Assembly: GCA_001544595.2 (NCBI GenBank)
Contig: FCOH02000022.1
Location: forward strand, 39,937-103,936
Direction: 5' to 3'
DNA: 64,000 nt
Origin: Caballeronia peredens
GTDB lineage: Bacteria > Pseudomonadota > Gammaproteobacteria > Burkholderiales > Burkholderiaceae
Below the pieces are notes generated by a model. It was not told the origin of the DNA, searched no databases, and worked only from the letters and a program-made list of their open reading frames with translations. A program made the translations under genes and the position numbers. The first letter of the stretch is position 1; the number at the start of each line of letters is the position of its first letter. Below are positions 1-8,130 of this stretch, in pieces.

Positions 1-487
1 CCGAGCCGAACAGCACGGCGAAGACGAGCACTTGCAGGATGTCGCCCTTCGCGAAGGCGTCGACGGCGGTGTCGGGAATGATCTTCAGCAGAAAGCCCGC
101 GGTGTCCTTCAGGCTCTTCGCGTGCTCCGTGTAGGTGGTGAGCGACGCCGCATTGAGCGTGTGCAGGTCGATGTTCATGCCGACGCCCGGGCGCGTCACC
201 CACGCCAGAATCGCGCCGATGACCAGCGCGAGCGTCGTCATGATCTCGAAGTAGATGACCGCCTTCAGTCCGACGCGCCCCACCTTCTTCAGGTCGCCCG
301 CGCTCGCCATGCCGCTTACGACGACGCAGAACACGATCGGGCCGATCACCATCTTGATGAGCTTCAGGAAGCCATCGCCCAGCGGCCGCAGCGACTGGCC
401 GAACTGCGGAAAGAGCGCGCCCACCACCACGCCGATGACTAGCGCGATCATCACCCTGCCGAACAGCGAATTCAGAAATCTCGACAC
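1..487 (-). CDS. dctA: C4-dicarboxylate/cation symporter DctA (3' part missing)
   Basis: Inner-membrane symporter that imports succinate, fumarate and malate with cations. Only the first ~162 residues are inside the window; the family is usually about 430 residues. Seen: a hydrophobic first segment after a short basic N-terminus (VSRFLNSLFGR), then the family signature around FLKLIKMVIGPIVFCVVVSG, and further membrane segments near AVIYFEIMTTLALVIG. The start is a GTG at 487, chosen because a GGAG Shine-Dalgarno lies a few bases upstream (in CCAGGAGACG). The gene is divergent from a GntR-family regulator at 716, and a perfect 15-base palindrome lies 46-60 bases upstream of the start, so it is probably the regulator's target (inference). 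Confidence 0.93.
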   Translation of the reverse strand, partial: MSRFLNSLFGRVMIALVIGVVVGALFPQFGQSLRPLGDGFLKLIKMVIGPIVFCVVVSGMASAGDLKKVGRVGLKAVIYFEIMTTLALVIGAILAWVTRPGVGMNIDLHTLNAASLTTYTEHAKSLKDTAGFLLKIIPDTAVDAFAKGDILQVLVFAVLFGS

Positions 488-532
488 GACCGTCTCCTGG
501 TGTAATGTCTCAGAACCGGAGCAACTGTTCCG

Positions 533-547
533 ACTGGTCGGACCAGT
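533..547. promoter_or_regulatory. FadR/GntR-type operator upstream of dctA
   Basis: Perfect palindrome ACTGGTC-G-GACCAGT, seven-base arms around one central base. It resembles the E. coli FadR operator core (CTGGTCCGACC), which is established for FadR-subfamily regulators. It lies between dctA (leftward, start 487) and the GntR-family gene starting at 716, whose product belongs to that subfamily. Binding is inferred. Confidence 0.6.
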
Positions 548-676
548 GCTGTGATGGGGAATATTAGAAAGCCGATATACACCCGTCAAGCGCGCGTTCG
601 TACCGGTTTACCCTGTTCGAAACGGGCACGGAAATGCATGCACATAAAGCGCGTGTACGTCTGCCCGGCGCGCGCA

Positions 677-694
677 TACAATGGCGGTCAGACC
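677..694 (+). promoter_or_regulatory. -10 element and second GGTC-N-GACC operator for the GntR gene
   Basis: TACAAT at 677-682 is a good -10 hexamer; a clear -35 is not visible. GGTCAGACC at 686-694 repeats the GGTC-N-GACC core of the 533-547 palindrome and would overlap the transcription start, 22 bases before the ATG at 716. Autorepression is therefore plausible (inference). Confidence 0.45.
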
Positions 695-715
695 GGCCAA
701 TACAGTTTTCTTCCT

Positions 716-1411
716 ATGAAAAACGTCCCGCACACCGTGACCGACGCCGCGATCGCGACCATCCGCGAGCGCATCGAATCGAGCGTGTATCCAGTCGGGA
801 GCCTGCTGCCGGCGCAGCGGCAATTGTCGGAAGAACTGGCGATCAGCCGGGCTTCGCTGCGCGAGGCGCTCTCGACGCTCGAAGCACTCGGCATGCTGCA
901 CATCCGGCCGGGCAAGGGCGTGTATGTCAACAGCGCGCAGGCGAGCAACGCGCATCCGTGGCGTTTCGACGATCAGGCGTCGCTGCCCGATACCTATCAG
1001 ATGCGGTTCGCGCTCGAAGGCTTCGTCGCGCGGCTCGCGGCACATTCCATCGGCGACTCCGATATCGACTGGCTCGACGACAACATCGAATCGCTCAGGG
1101 GCGCGCTCGAGGAATCGGAACTGGAAGAAGCGGCGCAGCTCGATTTCGCGTTCCATATGCGCATCGTGAGTCTCGCGGGCAACGCGGCCATCGAGTCGAT
1201 CCTGCGCGGCAGCGCCGACATCATGAAGGAAAGTCAGCGCCTGCCGTTCTACCGGCGCGAACTGGTGCTGTCGACCTATCACGAGCACGCGGTGATCATC
1301 GAGGCGCTCAAGGCGCGCGACGGCGAGAAGGCCGGCATGGCGATCGAGCGGCACATCGTCAACGCGGCGCAGCGCGCGGGCGTGCATTTTCCAGTGCCGA
1401 ACAAAGCGTGA
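716..1411 (+). CDS. FadR-subfamily GntR transcriptional regulator
   Basis: Predicted DNA-binding repressor/activator of 231 residues. The N-terminal winged helix-turn-helix covers roughly residues 5-75, with the typical run LPAQRQLSEELAISRASLRE followed by LEALGMLHIRPGKGVYV. The C-terminal part (about 90-225) is an all-helical FCD ligand domain with the metal/ligand histidines expected in HMRIVSLAGN and in YHEHAVIIEAL. The ATG at 716 is preferred over an upstream in-frame start at 551 because homologous sequence begins at MKNVPHTVTDAAI and a -10 box lies at 677-682. No strong Shine-Dalgarno is visible. Divergent to dctA, so C4-dicarboxylate or a related organic acid is a reasonable guess for the effector; this is inference. 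Confidence 0.88.
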   Translation: MKNVPHTVTDAAIATIRERIESSVYPVGSLLPAQRQLSEELAISRASLREALSTLEALGMLHIRPGKGVYVNSAQASNAHPWRFDDQASLPDTYQMRFALEGFVARLAAHSIGDSDIDWLDDNIESLRGALEESELEEAAQLDFAFHMRIVSLAGNAAIESILRGSADIMKESQRLPFYRRELVLSTYHEHAVIIEALKARDGEKAGMAIERHIVNAAQRAGVHFPVPNKA

Positions 1412-1525
1412 GCGCATGCGGCACTTCTTTTGATGTCGTGAGTCTCAGCAAGGGCCGTGCGTGATGGAGATTTCTATCCGCTTGCGCTGCCCTGCAATTC
1501 GCGATCATCAAGAGGAGCAGCGTCG

Positions 1526-1915
1526 ATGGACATGCAACAACTCGTTTCGGAATTTCTCTCGTCGGAGCACGGCGCGCAAGCCGCGCAGGCGCTGACCGAC
1601 CAGGGCTTCAGCCCCGAAGACAGCCAGCAAATGCTCGGTACCGCCGCGGAAACTGCGCACGCGCACGCCGAAGAACAAAGTCAGGGCTTGCTGGGCGATC
1701 ATCCGGGCAAGAGCTTTTTTGCCGCGTTCGCAGCAGGACTCGTGCGCGGTGACGGCTTTTTCAAGTCGATGGAAGAAGGCGGCGAAGGCGTTCTCACGGG
1801 CCGCATCGCCGAATCGATCGCCGCGCGCATGGGCATGGATCCCGGCACGGCAGCCACGGTCGCGGCGGCGGCGACGCCCTACGTCGTGTCGTTTCTGCGC
1901 GAGAAGCTCGCGTAG
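1526..1915 (+). CDS. Small conserved hypothetical protein
   Basis: Predicted 129-residue protein of unknown function. The ATG at 1526 follows a GAGGAG Shine-Dalgarno at 1512-1517. The sequence is alanine-rich and mainly helical by eye, with no signal peptide or membrane segment: an N-terminal stretch MDMQQLVSEFLSSEHGAQAA, a histidine/glutamate segment (HAHAEEQSQ), and a C-terminal helix rich in alanine (GTAATVAAAATPYVVSFL). The layout loosely recalls small DUF937/YidB-like proteins, but I do not recognise the family with certainty. It stands alone and ends just before a bidirectional terminator shared with gap. Confidence 0.7.
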   Translation: MDMQQLVSEFLSSEHGAQAAQALTDQGFSPEDSQQMLGTAAETAHAHAEEQSQGLLGDHPGKSFFAAFAAGLVRGDGFFKSMEEGGEGVLTGRIAESIAARMGMDPGTAATVAAAATPYVVSFLREKLA

Positions 1916-1931
1916 CGCAGACTGAAGCATC

Positions 1932-1970
1932 AAAAAACAAAGCCGCTCCGAGGAGCGGCTTTGTCATTTC
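1932..1970. terminator. Bidirectional intrinsic terminator
   Basis: Hairpin with arms CAAAGCCGCTCC (1938-1949) and GGAGCGGCTTTG (1952-1963), flanked by A-run on the left and T-rich bases on the right. It lies between convergent genes (hypothetical gene at 1526 and gap) and can serve both. Confidence 0.85.
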
Positions 1971-1993
1971 AGCCGGCTGAAACCGACTTCGTA

Positions 1994-3004
1994 TTACTTG
2001 GCGTTGGCCAGCGCAACGGCCGTGTCCAGCATGCGGTTCGAGAAACCCCACTCGTTGTCGTACCAGCTCGAGACCTTCACGAGACGGCCCGAGACCTTGG
2101 TCAGCGTCGAATCGAACGTCGACGAAGCCGGGTTGTGGTTGTAGTCGATCGAAACCAGCGGCGCGTCGTTATAGCCGAGAACGCCCTTCAGTGAGCCTTC
2201 CGACGCTTCCTTCATGATCTTGTTGACTTCCTCGACCGTCGTATCGCGCGCGGCGATGAACGAGAGATCGACGACCGACACGTTGATCGTCGGGACGCGG
2301 ATCGCGTAACCATCCAGTTTGCCGTTCAGTTCCGGCAGCACGAGACCGACCGCGGAAGCCGCGCCCGTCTTCGTCGGAATCTGGCTGTGCGTGGCCGAGC
2401 GCGCGCGGCGCAGGTCTTCGTGATACACGTCGGTCAGAACCTGGTCGTTCGTGTAGGCGTGGATCGTGGTCATCAGGCCGTTCACGAGACCGATCTTGTC
2501 GTTCAGCGGCTTGACGAGCGGCGCGAGGCAGTTCGTCGTGCACGATGCGTTCGAGATCACCGTGTCCGATGCCTTCAGCACGTTGTGGTTCACGCCGTAC
2601 ACGATGGTCGCGTCCACGTCCTTGCCGCCGGGCGCCGAGATGATGACCTTCTTCGCGCCGCCCTTGATGTGCGCGCTCGCCTTTTCCTTGGTCGTGAAGA
2701 AGCCCGTGCACTCCAGCACCACGTCGACCTTCAGTTCGCCCCACGGCAGTTCGGCCGGGTTGCGGTTGGCCAGCACGCGGATCTTGTCGCCGTTGACGAC
2801 GAGGTAATCGCCGTCCACCGACACTTCGCCCGGGAACTTGCCGTGCGCCGTGTCGTACTGCGTCAGATGCGCGTTGGTCTTGGCATCGCCGAGATCGTTG
2901 ATGGCGACGATCTCGATGTCGTGCTTCTTGCCGTTTTCATAGAAGGCGCGCAGCGTGTTGCGGCCGATCCGGCCGTAGCCGTTGATTGCAACGCGAATCG
3001 TCAT
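1994..3004 (-). CDS. gap: Glyceraldehyde-3-phosphate dehydrogenase, type I
   Basis: NAD-dependent oxidation and phosphorylation of glyceraldehyde 3-phosphate to 1,3-bisphosphoglycerate in glycolysis, and the reverse step in gluconeogenesis. Full length at 336 residues. Seen: Rossmann start VAINGYGRIGRN (residues 5-16), catalytic motif SNASCTTNCLAPL with nucleophile Cys155, and the substrate-binding run SSTFDSTLTKVSG near the C-terminus. It lies 48 bases downstream of tkt in the same orientation and probably shares its transcript, ending at the hairpin at 1938-1963. The sugar cluster further right produces glyceraldehyde 3-phosphate, which this enzyme would consume. Confidence 0.97.
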   Translation of the reverse strand: MTIRVAINGYGRIGRNTLRAFYENGKKHDIEIVAINDLGDAKTNAHLTQYDTAHGKFPGEVSVDGDYLVVNGDKIRVLANRNPAELPWGELKVDVVLECTGFFTTKEKASAHIKGGAKKVIISAPGGKDVDATIVYGVNHNVLKASDTVISNASCTTNCLAPLVKPLNDKIGLVNGLMTTIHAYTNDQVLTDVYHEDLRRARSATHSQIPTKTGAASAVGLVLPELNGKLDGYAIRVPTINVSVVDLSFIAARDTTVEEVNKIMKEASEGSLKGVLGYNDAPLVSIDYNHNPASSTFDSTLTKVSGRLVKVSSWYDNEWGFSNRMLDTAVALANAK

Positions 3005-3052
3005 GGTCTATCTCCTTGGCTTAAAAAAACCTTCCTCGCTGACGCGAAAAGC

Positions 3053-5104
3053 TCACGCGGCCAGCACGGACTTCGCGGTCTTGACGATGTTCTCGACCGT
3101 GAAGCCGAAGTGCTTGAACAACGCGCCCGCCGGGGCCGACTCGCCGAACGTGTCGATGCCGACCACGCCGCCTTCCAGGCCCACGTACTTGCGCCAGAAA
3201 TCCGTCACGCCCGCCTCGATCGCCACACGCGCCACGCCCTTGGGCAGCACGCGCTCGCGGTACTCGGCGTCTTGCTTGTCGAAGACGTTGGTGCAAGGCA
3301 TCGACACGACGCGCGCGCCGATGCCTTCCTTCGCCAGTGCCTCGATGGCTTCCATCGCGAGCTGCACTTCCGAGCCGGTCGCGATCAGGATGATCTTGCG
3401 CGCCGGGATGTCGTCGTTCCAGTCGCGCAGCACGTAGCCGCCCTTCGCGATGTTGGCGATCTGAATGTCGTTGCGCGTCGAGAATTGCAGATTCTGGCGG
3501 CTGAAGATCAGCGTCGACGGACCTTGATGCGCGATCGCATGCGTCCACGCGACGGCCGTTTCGACCGTATCCGCCGGGCGCCAGGTCTGCAGGTTCGGGA
3601 TCAGGCGCAGGCTGGACACGTGCTCGATCGACTGGTGCGTCGGGCCGTCTTCGCCGAGACCGATGGAATCGTGCGTGAACACGAAGATCGAGCGCGACTT
3701 CATCAACGCCGCGACACGCAGCGCATTGCGGCTGTAATCCGAGAACGTCAGGAACGTGCCGCCGAACGGACGATAGCCGCCATGCAGCGCCATGCCGTTG
3801 ATGGCCGCGCTCATGCCGAATTCGCGCACGCCGTAGTTGATGTGATTGCCCCACTGGATGCCCGCGTGATCCGGATTCGCGTTCTCGGCGTCGCCGGCCG
3901 CGCGCACCGGCTTCGACGCTTTCCAGTTGGTGAGGTTCGAACCGGTCAGGTCGGCGGAGCCGCCGAGCAGTTCCGGCAGCGCGGCGGCGAGTCCTTCGAG
4001 GGTCTGCTGCGAGGCCTTGCGCGACGCGACGGTCTCGGCGCGCTGATTCGCGTCTTCGATGATCTTCGCGACGCTTTCGGACCAGTTCGCCGGCAGTTCG
4101 CCGTTCATGCGGCGCGTGAATTCGGCGGCTTCGTGGCCGTACTTCGCGCGGTATGCGTCGAACGTCTTGTTCCACTCGCCTTCGGCGTGCGTGCCCTGCT
4201 CCTTCGCGTCCCACGCTGCATACACTTCCTGCGGAATCTCGAACGGGCCGTACTTCCAGCCGATCGCCTCGCGCGTCGCCGCGATTTCCTTGTCGCCGAG
4301 CGGCGCGCCGTGCGCGTCGTGGCCGCCCGCCTTCGTGGGCGCGCCCTTGCCGATCACGGTGCGGCAGCAGATCAAAGTAGGCTTGTCCGACTTCTTCGCG
4401 CTGGCGATGGCGGCATCGACCGCGCCGACGTCGTGGCCGTCCACCGCGCGGATCACGTTCCAGCCGTACGCTTCGAAGCGCTTCGGCGTGTCGTCGTGGA
4501 ACCAGTGCTCGACGTGGCCGTCGATGGAGATGCCGTTGTCGTCGTACAGCGCGATCAGCTTGTTGAGCTTGAGCGTGCCGGCGAGCGAGCAGGCTTCGTG
4601 CGAGATGCCTTCCATCAGGCAGCCGTCGCCGAGGAACACGTACGTGTGGTGATCGACGATCTTCGCGTCAGCCTTGTTGAACTCGGCGGCGAGCAGCGCC
4701 TCGGCGAGCGCCATGCCGACCGCGTTGCCGACGCCCTGGCCGAGCGGACCCGTTGTGGTCTCGACGCCCGGCGTCATGCCCACTTCCGGGTGTCCCGGCG
4801 TCTTCGAGTGCAACTGGCGGAAATTCTTCAGCTCGGAGAGCGGCAAATCGTAGCCGGTGAGGTGCAGCAGCGAATACAGCAACATCGAACCATGACCGTT
4901 CGACAGAACGAAACGGTCGCGATCGAACCAGTGCGGATTCGCGGGATTGTGCTTCAGATGGCGCGACCACAGCGCGACGCCGATTTCCGCCATGCCCATG
5001 GGCATGCCGGGATGGCCGGAGTTGGCTTGTTGAACGGCGTCCATGGCAAGCGCGCGGATTGCGTTGGCCATGAGGGCGGTCTGGCTGGAGGTCGGGGTCG
5101 TCAT
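3053..5104 (-). CDS. tkt: Transketolase
   Basis: Thiamine diphosphate-dependent transfer of two-carbon units between sugar phosphates in the pentose phosphate pathway (and the Calvin cycle where present). Full length, 683 residues. Seen: N-terminal SGHPGMPMGMAE (29-40), the diphosphate-binding motif GDGCLMEG starting at 159, the pyrimidine-domain segment near FVFTHDSIGLGEDGPTHQ, and a C-terminal transketolase domain ending in TAKSVLAA. The gene precedes gap on the same strand (48-base gap), a pairing that is common in beta-proteobacteria. Nothing unusual is visible. Confidence 0.97.
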   Translation of the reverse strand: MTTPTSSQTALMANAIRALAMDAVQQANSGHPGMPMGMAEIGVALWSRHLKHNPANPHWFDRDRFVLSNGHGSMLLYSLLHLTGYDLPLSELKNFRQLHSKTPGHPEVGMTPGVETTTGPLGQGVGNAVGMALAEALLAAEFNKADAKIVDHHTYVFLGDGCLMEGISHEACSLAGTLKLNKLIALYDDNGISIDGHVEHWFHDDTPKRFEAYGWNVIRAVDGHDVGAVDAAIASAKKSDKPTLICCRTVIGKGAPTKAGGHDAHGAPLGDKEIAATREAIGWKYGPFEIPQEVYAAWDAKEQGTHAEGEWNKTFDAYRAKYGHEAAEFTRRMNGELPANWSESVAKIIEDANQRAETVASRKASQQTLEGLAAALPELLGGSADLTGSNLTNWKASKPVRAAGDAENANPDHAGIQWGNHINYGVREFGMSAAINGMALHGGYRPFGGTFLTFSDYSRNALRVAALMKSRSIFVFTHDSIGLGEDGPTHQSIEHVSSLRLIPNLQTWRPADTVETAVAWTHAIAHQGPSTLIFSRQNLQFSTRNDIQIANIAKGGYVLRDWNDDIPARKIILIATGSEVQLAMEAIEALAKEGIGARVVSMPCTNVFDKQDAEYRERVLPKGVARVAIEAGVTDFWRKYVGLEGGVVGIDTFGESAPAGALFKHFGFTVENIVKTAKSVLAA

Positions 5105-5502
5105 GTCGAGTCTGGGCAGGTCCTGAAATGATCCGCAGTGCTTCTCACGCAGTACTTCTCACTCGCGCCGGACCCGCGGGGCACAACGTTTTCAGGACCG
5201 GAACGACGAGAAACGACGAGGATCGGGAGGCCGTCATTCTAACAGACCGGTCCGATTGACACGTGCGCTCGAAGGACGCCGGTCCGGTGCGGCGCCGCGT
5301 CCCGGAGCGCGGGCATGTTCCGTGCAAAACACGCGTCACAGTACACGCTCGCGCGCGCCGGCACCGGACGTTCATCCGGCGAAATCCGTCCGGGCGCTCG
5401 CGCGGCTTCGCTTCGCGAGATTCTTTCCGGCCGATTGATCGTACGGCTTCATGGCAGAATGATTGTCAATGTGCAGCAAGAAGGCTTCAAGGAGTGCTTT
5501 CG
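5105..5502. other. Divergent intergenic region between tkt and the VOC gene
   Basis: No convincing coding sequence. On the minus strand TAGAAT (5241-5236) may be the -10 of tkt. On the plus strand an AAGGAG Shine-Dalgarno (5489-5494) precedes the VOC gene. Otherwise I see only GC-rich sequence. Confidence 0.4.
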
Positions 5503-5916
5503 ATGACCGACCCCCGCCCGGCCGACGTGCCCTGGCTGACTCCCTACCTCACCGTGCGCGATGCGCGCGTGAGTATCGCGTTCTATGAAAAGGCGCTTGG
5601 TTTCGCGGTGCGCGACAGCGTCAACGACGACGGCACGATCATCCATGTCGAGATGACGTATCGCGGTCAGTTGATCCTGATGTTCGCGCCCGAAGGCGCT
5701 TACGGTTCGCAGGCGCGCACGCCGAAGAGCGCGGGACTCACGGCGCCGCAGTCGTTCTATCTTTATGTCGACGATGTCGATGCAACCTTCCGTCAGGCGC
5801 TCGCGGTCGGCGCGAAGGCGCTCATCGAGCCGCAGGATCAGTTCTGGGGCGACCGCTTCGCGCAGTTCGAAGACCCGGACGGCTATCGCTGGGCCATCGC
5901 GCGGCACCTGAACTGA
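5503..5916 (+). CDS. VOC-superfamily (glyoxalase/bleomycin-resistance-like) protein
   Basis: Cytoplasmic protein of 137 residues made of two beta-alpha-beta-beta-beta units of the vicinal-oxygen-chelate fold. Seen: WLTPYLTVRDARVSIAFYEKALGF at the start, a central SFYLYVDDVDATFRQALAVGA, and the closing GDRFAQFEDPDGYRWAIA, which is the typical second metal-binding half. It looks closest to the PhnB/YdcJ-like group, but substrate and activity cannot be read from sequence. The ATG at 5503 is chosen because AAGGAG lies at 5489-5494; a longer upstream reading frame has no coding-like content. Followed after about 80 bases by rsmE in the same direction. Confidence 0.85.
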   Translation: MTDPRPADVPWLTPYLTVRDARVSIAFYEKALGFAVRDSVNDDGTIIHVEMTYRGQLILMFAPEGAYGSQARTPKSAGLTAPQSFYLYVDDVDATFRQALAVGAKALIEPQDQFWGDRFAQFEDPDGYRWAIARHLN

Positions 5917-5999
5917 GCCGCGCCGGCCCGAACTGAACGCAGCCGTACCGCCGCCAGGCATCCACCCTATCCGCGGACCCGAGTCCGCGATCGACCTCA

Positions 6000-6734
6000 A
6001 TGCCACGTTTTCATGTTGACGGCCCGCTGTCCGTAGGCCAGACCCTTCCGCTCCCCGACGACGTCGTGCGCCATGTACACGTCCTGCGCCTGCAGACCGG
6101 CGACCCGATCACCCTCTTCGACGGCGCCGGCGGCGAATATCGCGGCGCGCTCGTCGATATCGCCCGGCGTGCGGCGACGGCACGCATCGACGAGCACAGC
6201 GACCGAGAAGCCGAGCCGCCTTATCGCGTGACGCTGGCGCAAGGCGTCGCCGGCGGCGACAAGATGGACTGGCTCATCGAGAAGGCAGTGGAACTGGGCG
6301 TGGCGGGCATCGTGCCGATCACCGCCGAGCGCGGCGTCGTGCGGCTGGCCGGCGAACGGGCGCTGCGGCGTCAGGCGCACTGGCAGGCGCTCACGCGCGC
6401 GGCGTGCGAGCAGTGCGGACGCAACCGCGTGCCGGAAATCGCCCCGCCGCGCGATCTCGACGCGTGGCTCGCCGATCTCCCCGCAGCCGACGGCGAATTG
6501 CGCCTGTTGCTCTCGCCGCGCGCCGAGGTGAATTTCGGCACCCTGCCCGCCGATCCGCCGCGTGGTCCGGTCACGCTCCTGATCGGACCTGAAGCGGGTT
6601 TCTCGCCCGTGGAGGAAGCAGCGATCGTCGCGGCCGGCTTCTCGGCGCTCGGGCTCGGCCCGCGCGTGCTGCGCACGGAAACGGCAGGCGTCGCGGTGCT
6701 CGCGGCGCTGGCCGCGCGCTGGGGCGGCTGGTGA
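6000..6734 (+). CDS. rsmE: 16S rRNA (uracil-1498-N3)-methyltransferase RsmE
   Basis: SPOUT-class methyltransferase that uses S-adenosylmethionine to modify U1498 of 16S rRNA. Full length at 244 residues. Seen: N-terminal PUA-like part MPRFHVDGPL with VVRHVHVLRLQTGD, then the SPOUT domain with KMDWLIEKAVELGV, the cofactor-knot motifs LIGPEAGFSPVEE and the closing LGPRVLRTETA. The ATG at 6000 is supported by the family's usual MPR-F start; no strong ribosome binding site is visible. Likely a short operon with the preceding VOC gene or a gene of its own; the hairpin at 6778-6802 follows. Confidence 0.95.
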   Translation: MPRFHVDGPLSVGQTLPLPDDVVRHVHVLRLQTGDPITLFDGAGGEYRGALVDIARRAATARIDEHSDREAEPPYRVTLAQGVAGGDKMDWLIEKAVELGVAGIVPITAERGVVRLAGERALRRQAHWQALTRAACEQCGRNRVPEIAPPRDLDAWLADLPAADGELRLLLSPRAEVNFGTLPADPPRGPVTLLIGPEAGFSPVEEAAIVAAGFSALGLGPRVLRTETAGVAVLAALAARWGGW

Positions 6735-6777
6735 TATTCCGGTGCCGGAACGTGCGGCCGGCGCCGCAAAAACGAGA

Positions 6778-6802
6778 ACAGCCCGATGGGATGTCGGGCT
6801 GT
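6778..6802. terminator. Intrinsic terminator between rsmE and the barstar-like gene
   Basis: Perfect nine-base stem ACAGCCCGA / TCGGGCTGT with a seven-base loop. The A-rich bases on the left become a T-rich tail on the minus strand, so it mainly serves the leftward RNase/inhibitor operon. It lies between convergent genes. Confidence 0.65.
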
Positions 6803-6867
6803 ATGGCTGAAACGGCGGCGGCGCGGGCGGAATACGCGCGCCGCGACGCCGGTTGCTCAGATGGACG

Positions 6868-7431
6868 TCAGACGAACGAGTAGAACACGCGGAACGCGAC
6901 GCGCCGCTCCGCCCAGAATTCCGCGGCGTCGCGGAACACGTCGAGCAGCACTTCGCGCCCTTCCTTGTCGAACTTCTGCGCGATCGGCAGTTGCTCCAGC
7001 ACGATCACGAAGCCCGGCTGCGACCCCGCCTTGTGGACGAGATCGGTGAGCGAATCGTAGAGCGCGTCGTAGTTCTTGCCGAAATGCTTCGGAAAGAGGA
7101 ACGACGTGGCGATCGTCTCCAGCACTTCCTGCTTGCTCTGCGCATGGCCGAGATAGGCGTAGAGAAAGTGCTGGCCGAGGCGATTGGCCTCGTCGGCGAG
7201 ATCCTGCACGCGGAACGCGCGGATCGACTGAACGATGTTCGGCCGGACAGTGGCGAACATCGATTCCGTTTCCTCGTGCGAATGGGACTCTTCAGGCCTG
7301 GTCTCGTCGTCGGGTCTGGTGTCGTGTTCTGTCATGCGTAGCCGCAATACTCGCTGAAACAGGTTGCCATCGCCGGTGGCGAAAAGATCGTTCGCGACGC
7401 TGTGGTCGTGCGCGTAGATGTTGTCGCTCAT
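6868..7431 (-). CDS. Barstar-family ribonuclease inhibitor
   Basis: Predicted cytoplasmic inhibitor of the barnase-like RNase encoded immediately upstream. The barstar domain occupies about residues 68-187: FPKHFGKNYDALYDSLTDLV aligns with the barstar segment that holds its RNase-contacting Asp35 and Asp39 (here the two D of NYDALYD), and VLLDVFRDAA aligns with the VFREA region, with Asp in place of barstar Glu76. The first ~65 residues are an extra, acidic, low-complexity extension (ETRPEESHSHEE). The ATG at 7431 is four bases after the RNase stop codon, supporting translational coupling. Internal starts at residues 33 or 58 are possible. No signal peptide is seen. Confidence 0.85.
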   Translation of the reverse strand: MSDNIYAHDHSVANDLFATGDGNLFQRVLRLRMTEHDTRPDDETRPEESHSHEETESMFATVRPNIVQSIRAFRVQDLADEANRLGQHFLYAYLGHAQSKQEVLETIATSFLFPKHFGKNYDALYDSLTDLVHKAGSQPGFVIVLEQLPIAQKFDKEGREVLLDVFRDAAEFWAERRVAFRVFYSFV

Positions 7432-7435
7432 GCCG

Positions 7436-7927
7436 TTAATCCCGTAGTTGGTCCGCAATGCGTTTGAAACTGGCGTAATGGTCGTCCGTGTAATAGCACT
7501 CGCCGATCTGCTTGCGCGGCCCGCCGCATACGATCCGGCGCGCGCCGCGATCCCTCGATCGAGGTGTGGCAACGGTGTATTCGTGGTAGTAGCCGCGCGA
7601 TTGCCGCGGAAGCAAACGTTCGCGATTGCCGAATACGACGCCGTCCTTCTCGTAAGGGAAAGGGCCGCCCGATTCGATCAGCCGCAATGTCGCGACTGCC
7701 TGTTTGGGCAATTGCGCCACCTGAATGATGGCGAGCCCGTCCTGGGTTTGCGCGCGAGACGCAGCCGGCTGCCGTGCCTGCGCTTGCTCGACCGCTTCCG
7801 CCGGCCGAACCGGCGCCTGACTCGCGGATGCGACCGGTTCCTGAACGCCGTGCGATTCGTCCTTGCCGCATCCGCCCAGAAAAACGCTCAAGCCGAGGAT
7901 GCAGGAGAGAGCCCACGCGCGCTTCAC
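7436..7927 (-). CDS. Barnase-like guanyl-specific ribonuclease, predicted lipoprotein
   Basis: Predicted 163-residue extracytoplasmic RNase of the microbial N1/T1 (barnase) family. Residues 1-20 form a lipoprotein signal peptide ending in LGGC, with Cys20 as the lipidation site. A spacer rich in Ala, Gln and Pro (about 25-65) follows, then the RNase domain: FPYEKDGVVFGNRERLLP, YYHEYTV with Glu116 as the likely general base, RGARRI with the phosphate-binding arginine(s), and DDHYASF with His150 as general acid. Cys134 and Cys144 could form a disulfide. The inhibitor gene follows after four bases, as expected for a toxic RNase with its immunity protein. Family match seen; export route and target are inference. 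Confidence 0.85.
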   Translation of the reverse strand: MKRAWALSCILGLSVFLGGCGKDESHGVQEPVASASQAPVRPAEAVEQAQARQPAASRAQTQDGLAIIQVAQLPKQAVATLRLIESGGPFPYEKDGVVFGNRERLLPRQSRGYYHEYTVATPRSRDRGARRIVCGGPRKQIGECYYTDDHYASFKRIADQLRD

Positions 7928-8130
7928 GAAACGATTGTCCCCGCGTTGAACCGAGATCCGACGACCATTAAAGGTGTAAGGGTATCGCTAATAAGACAGC
8001 GAATCAATGTTCGCCCGGAAATCGGCAAATTTTTCTCGAAAGACGGGGCACTGCGTCGTCGCGGCGGAAGGCGGTCAAATTTAGTCCAAAACTGAGTGAA
8101 ATTTAAACCAGATGGGCTAATAATCTTTCC

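Noticed and set aside
551..715. N-terminal extension of the GntR regulator to 551
   Set aside because: The extension is Arg/Cys-rich, spans the operator and -10 sites, and the winged helix begins after the ATG at 716.
2387..5131. 914-codon plus-strand ORF across gap and tkt
   Set aside because: Antisense frame to two certain genes; Arg/His/Val-rich low-quality protein typical of GC-rich shadow ORFs.
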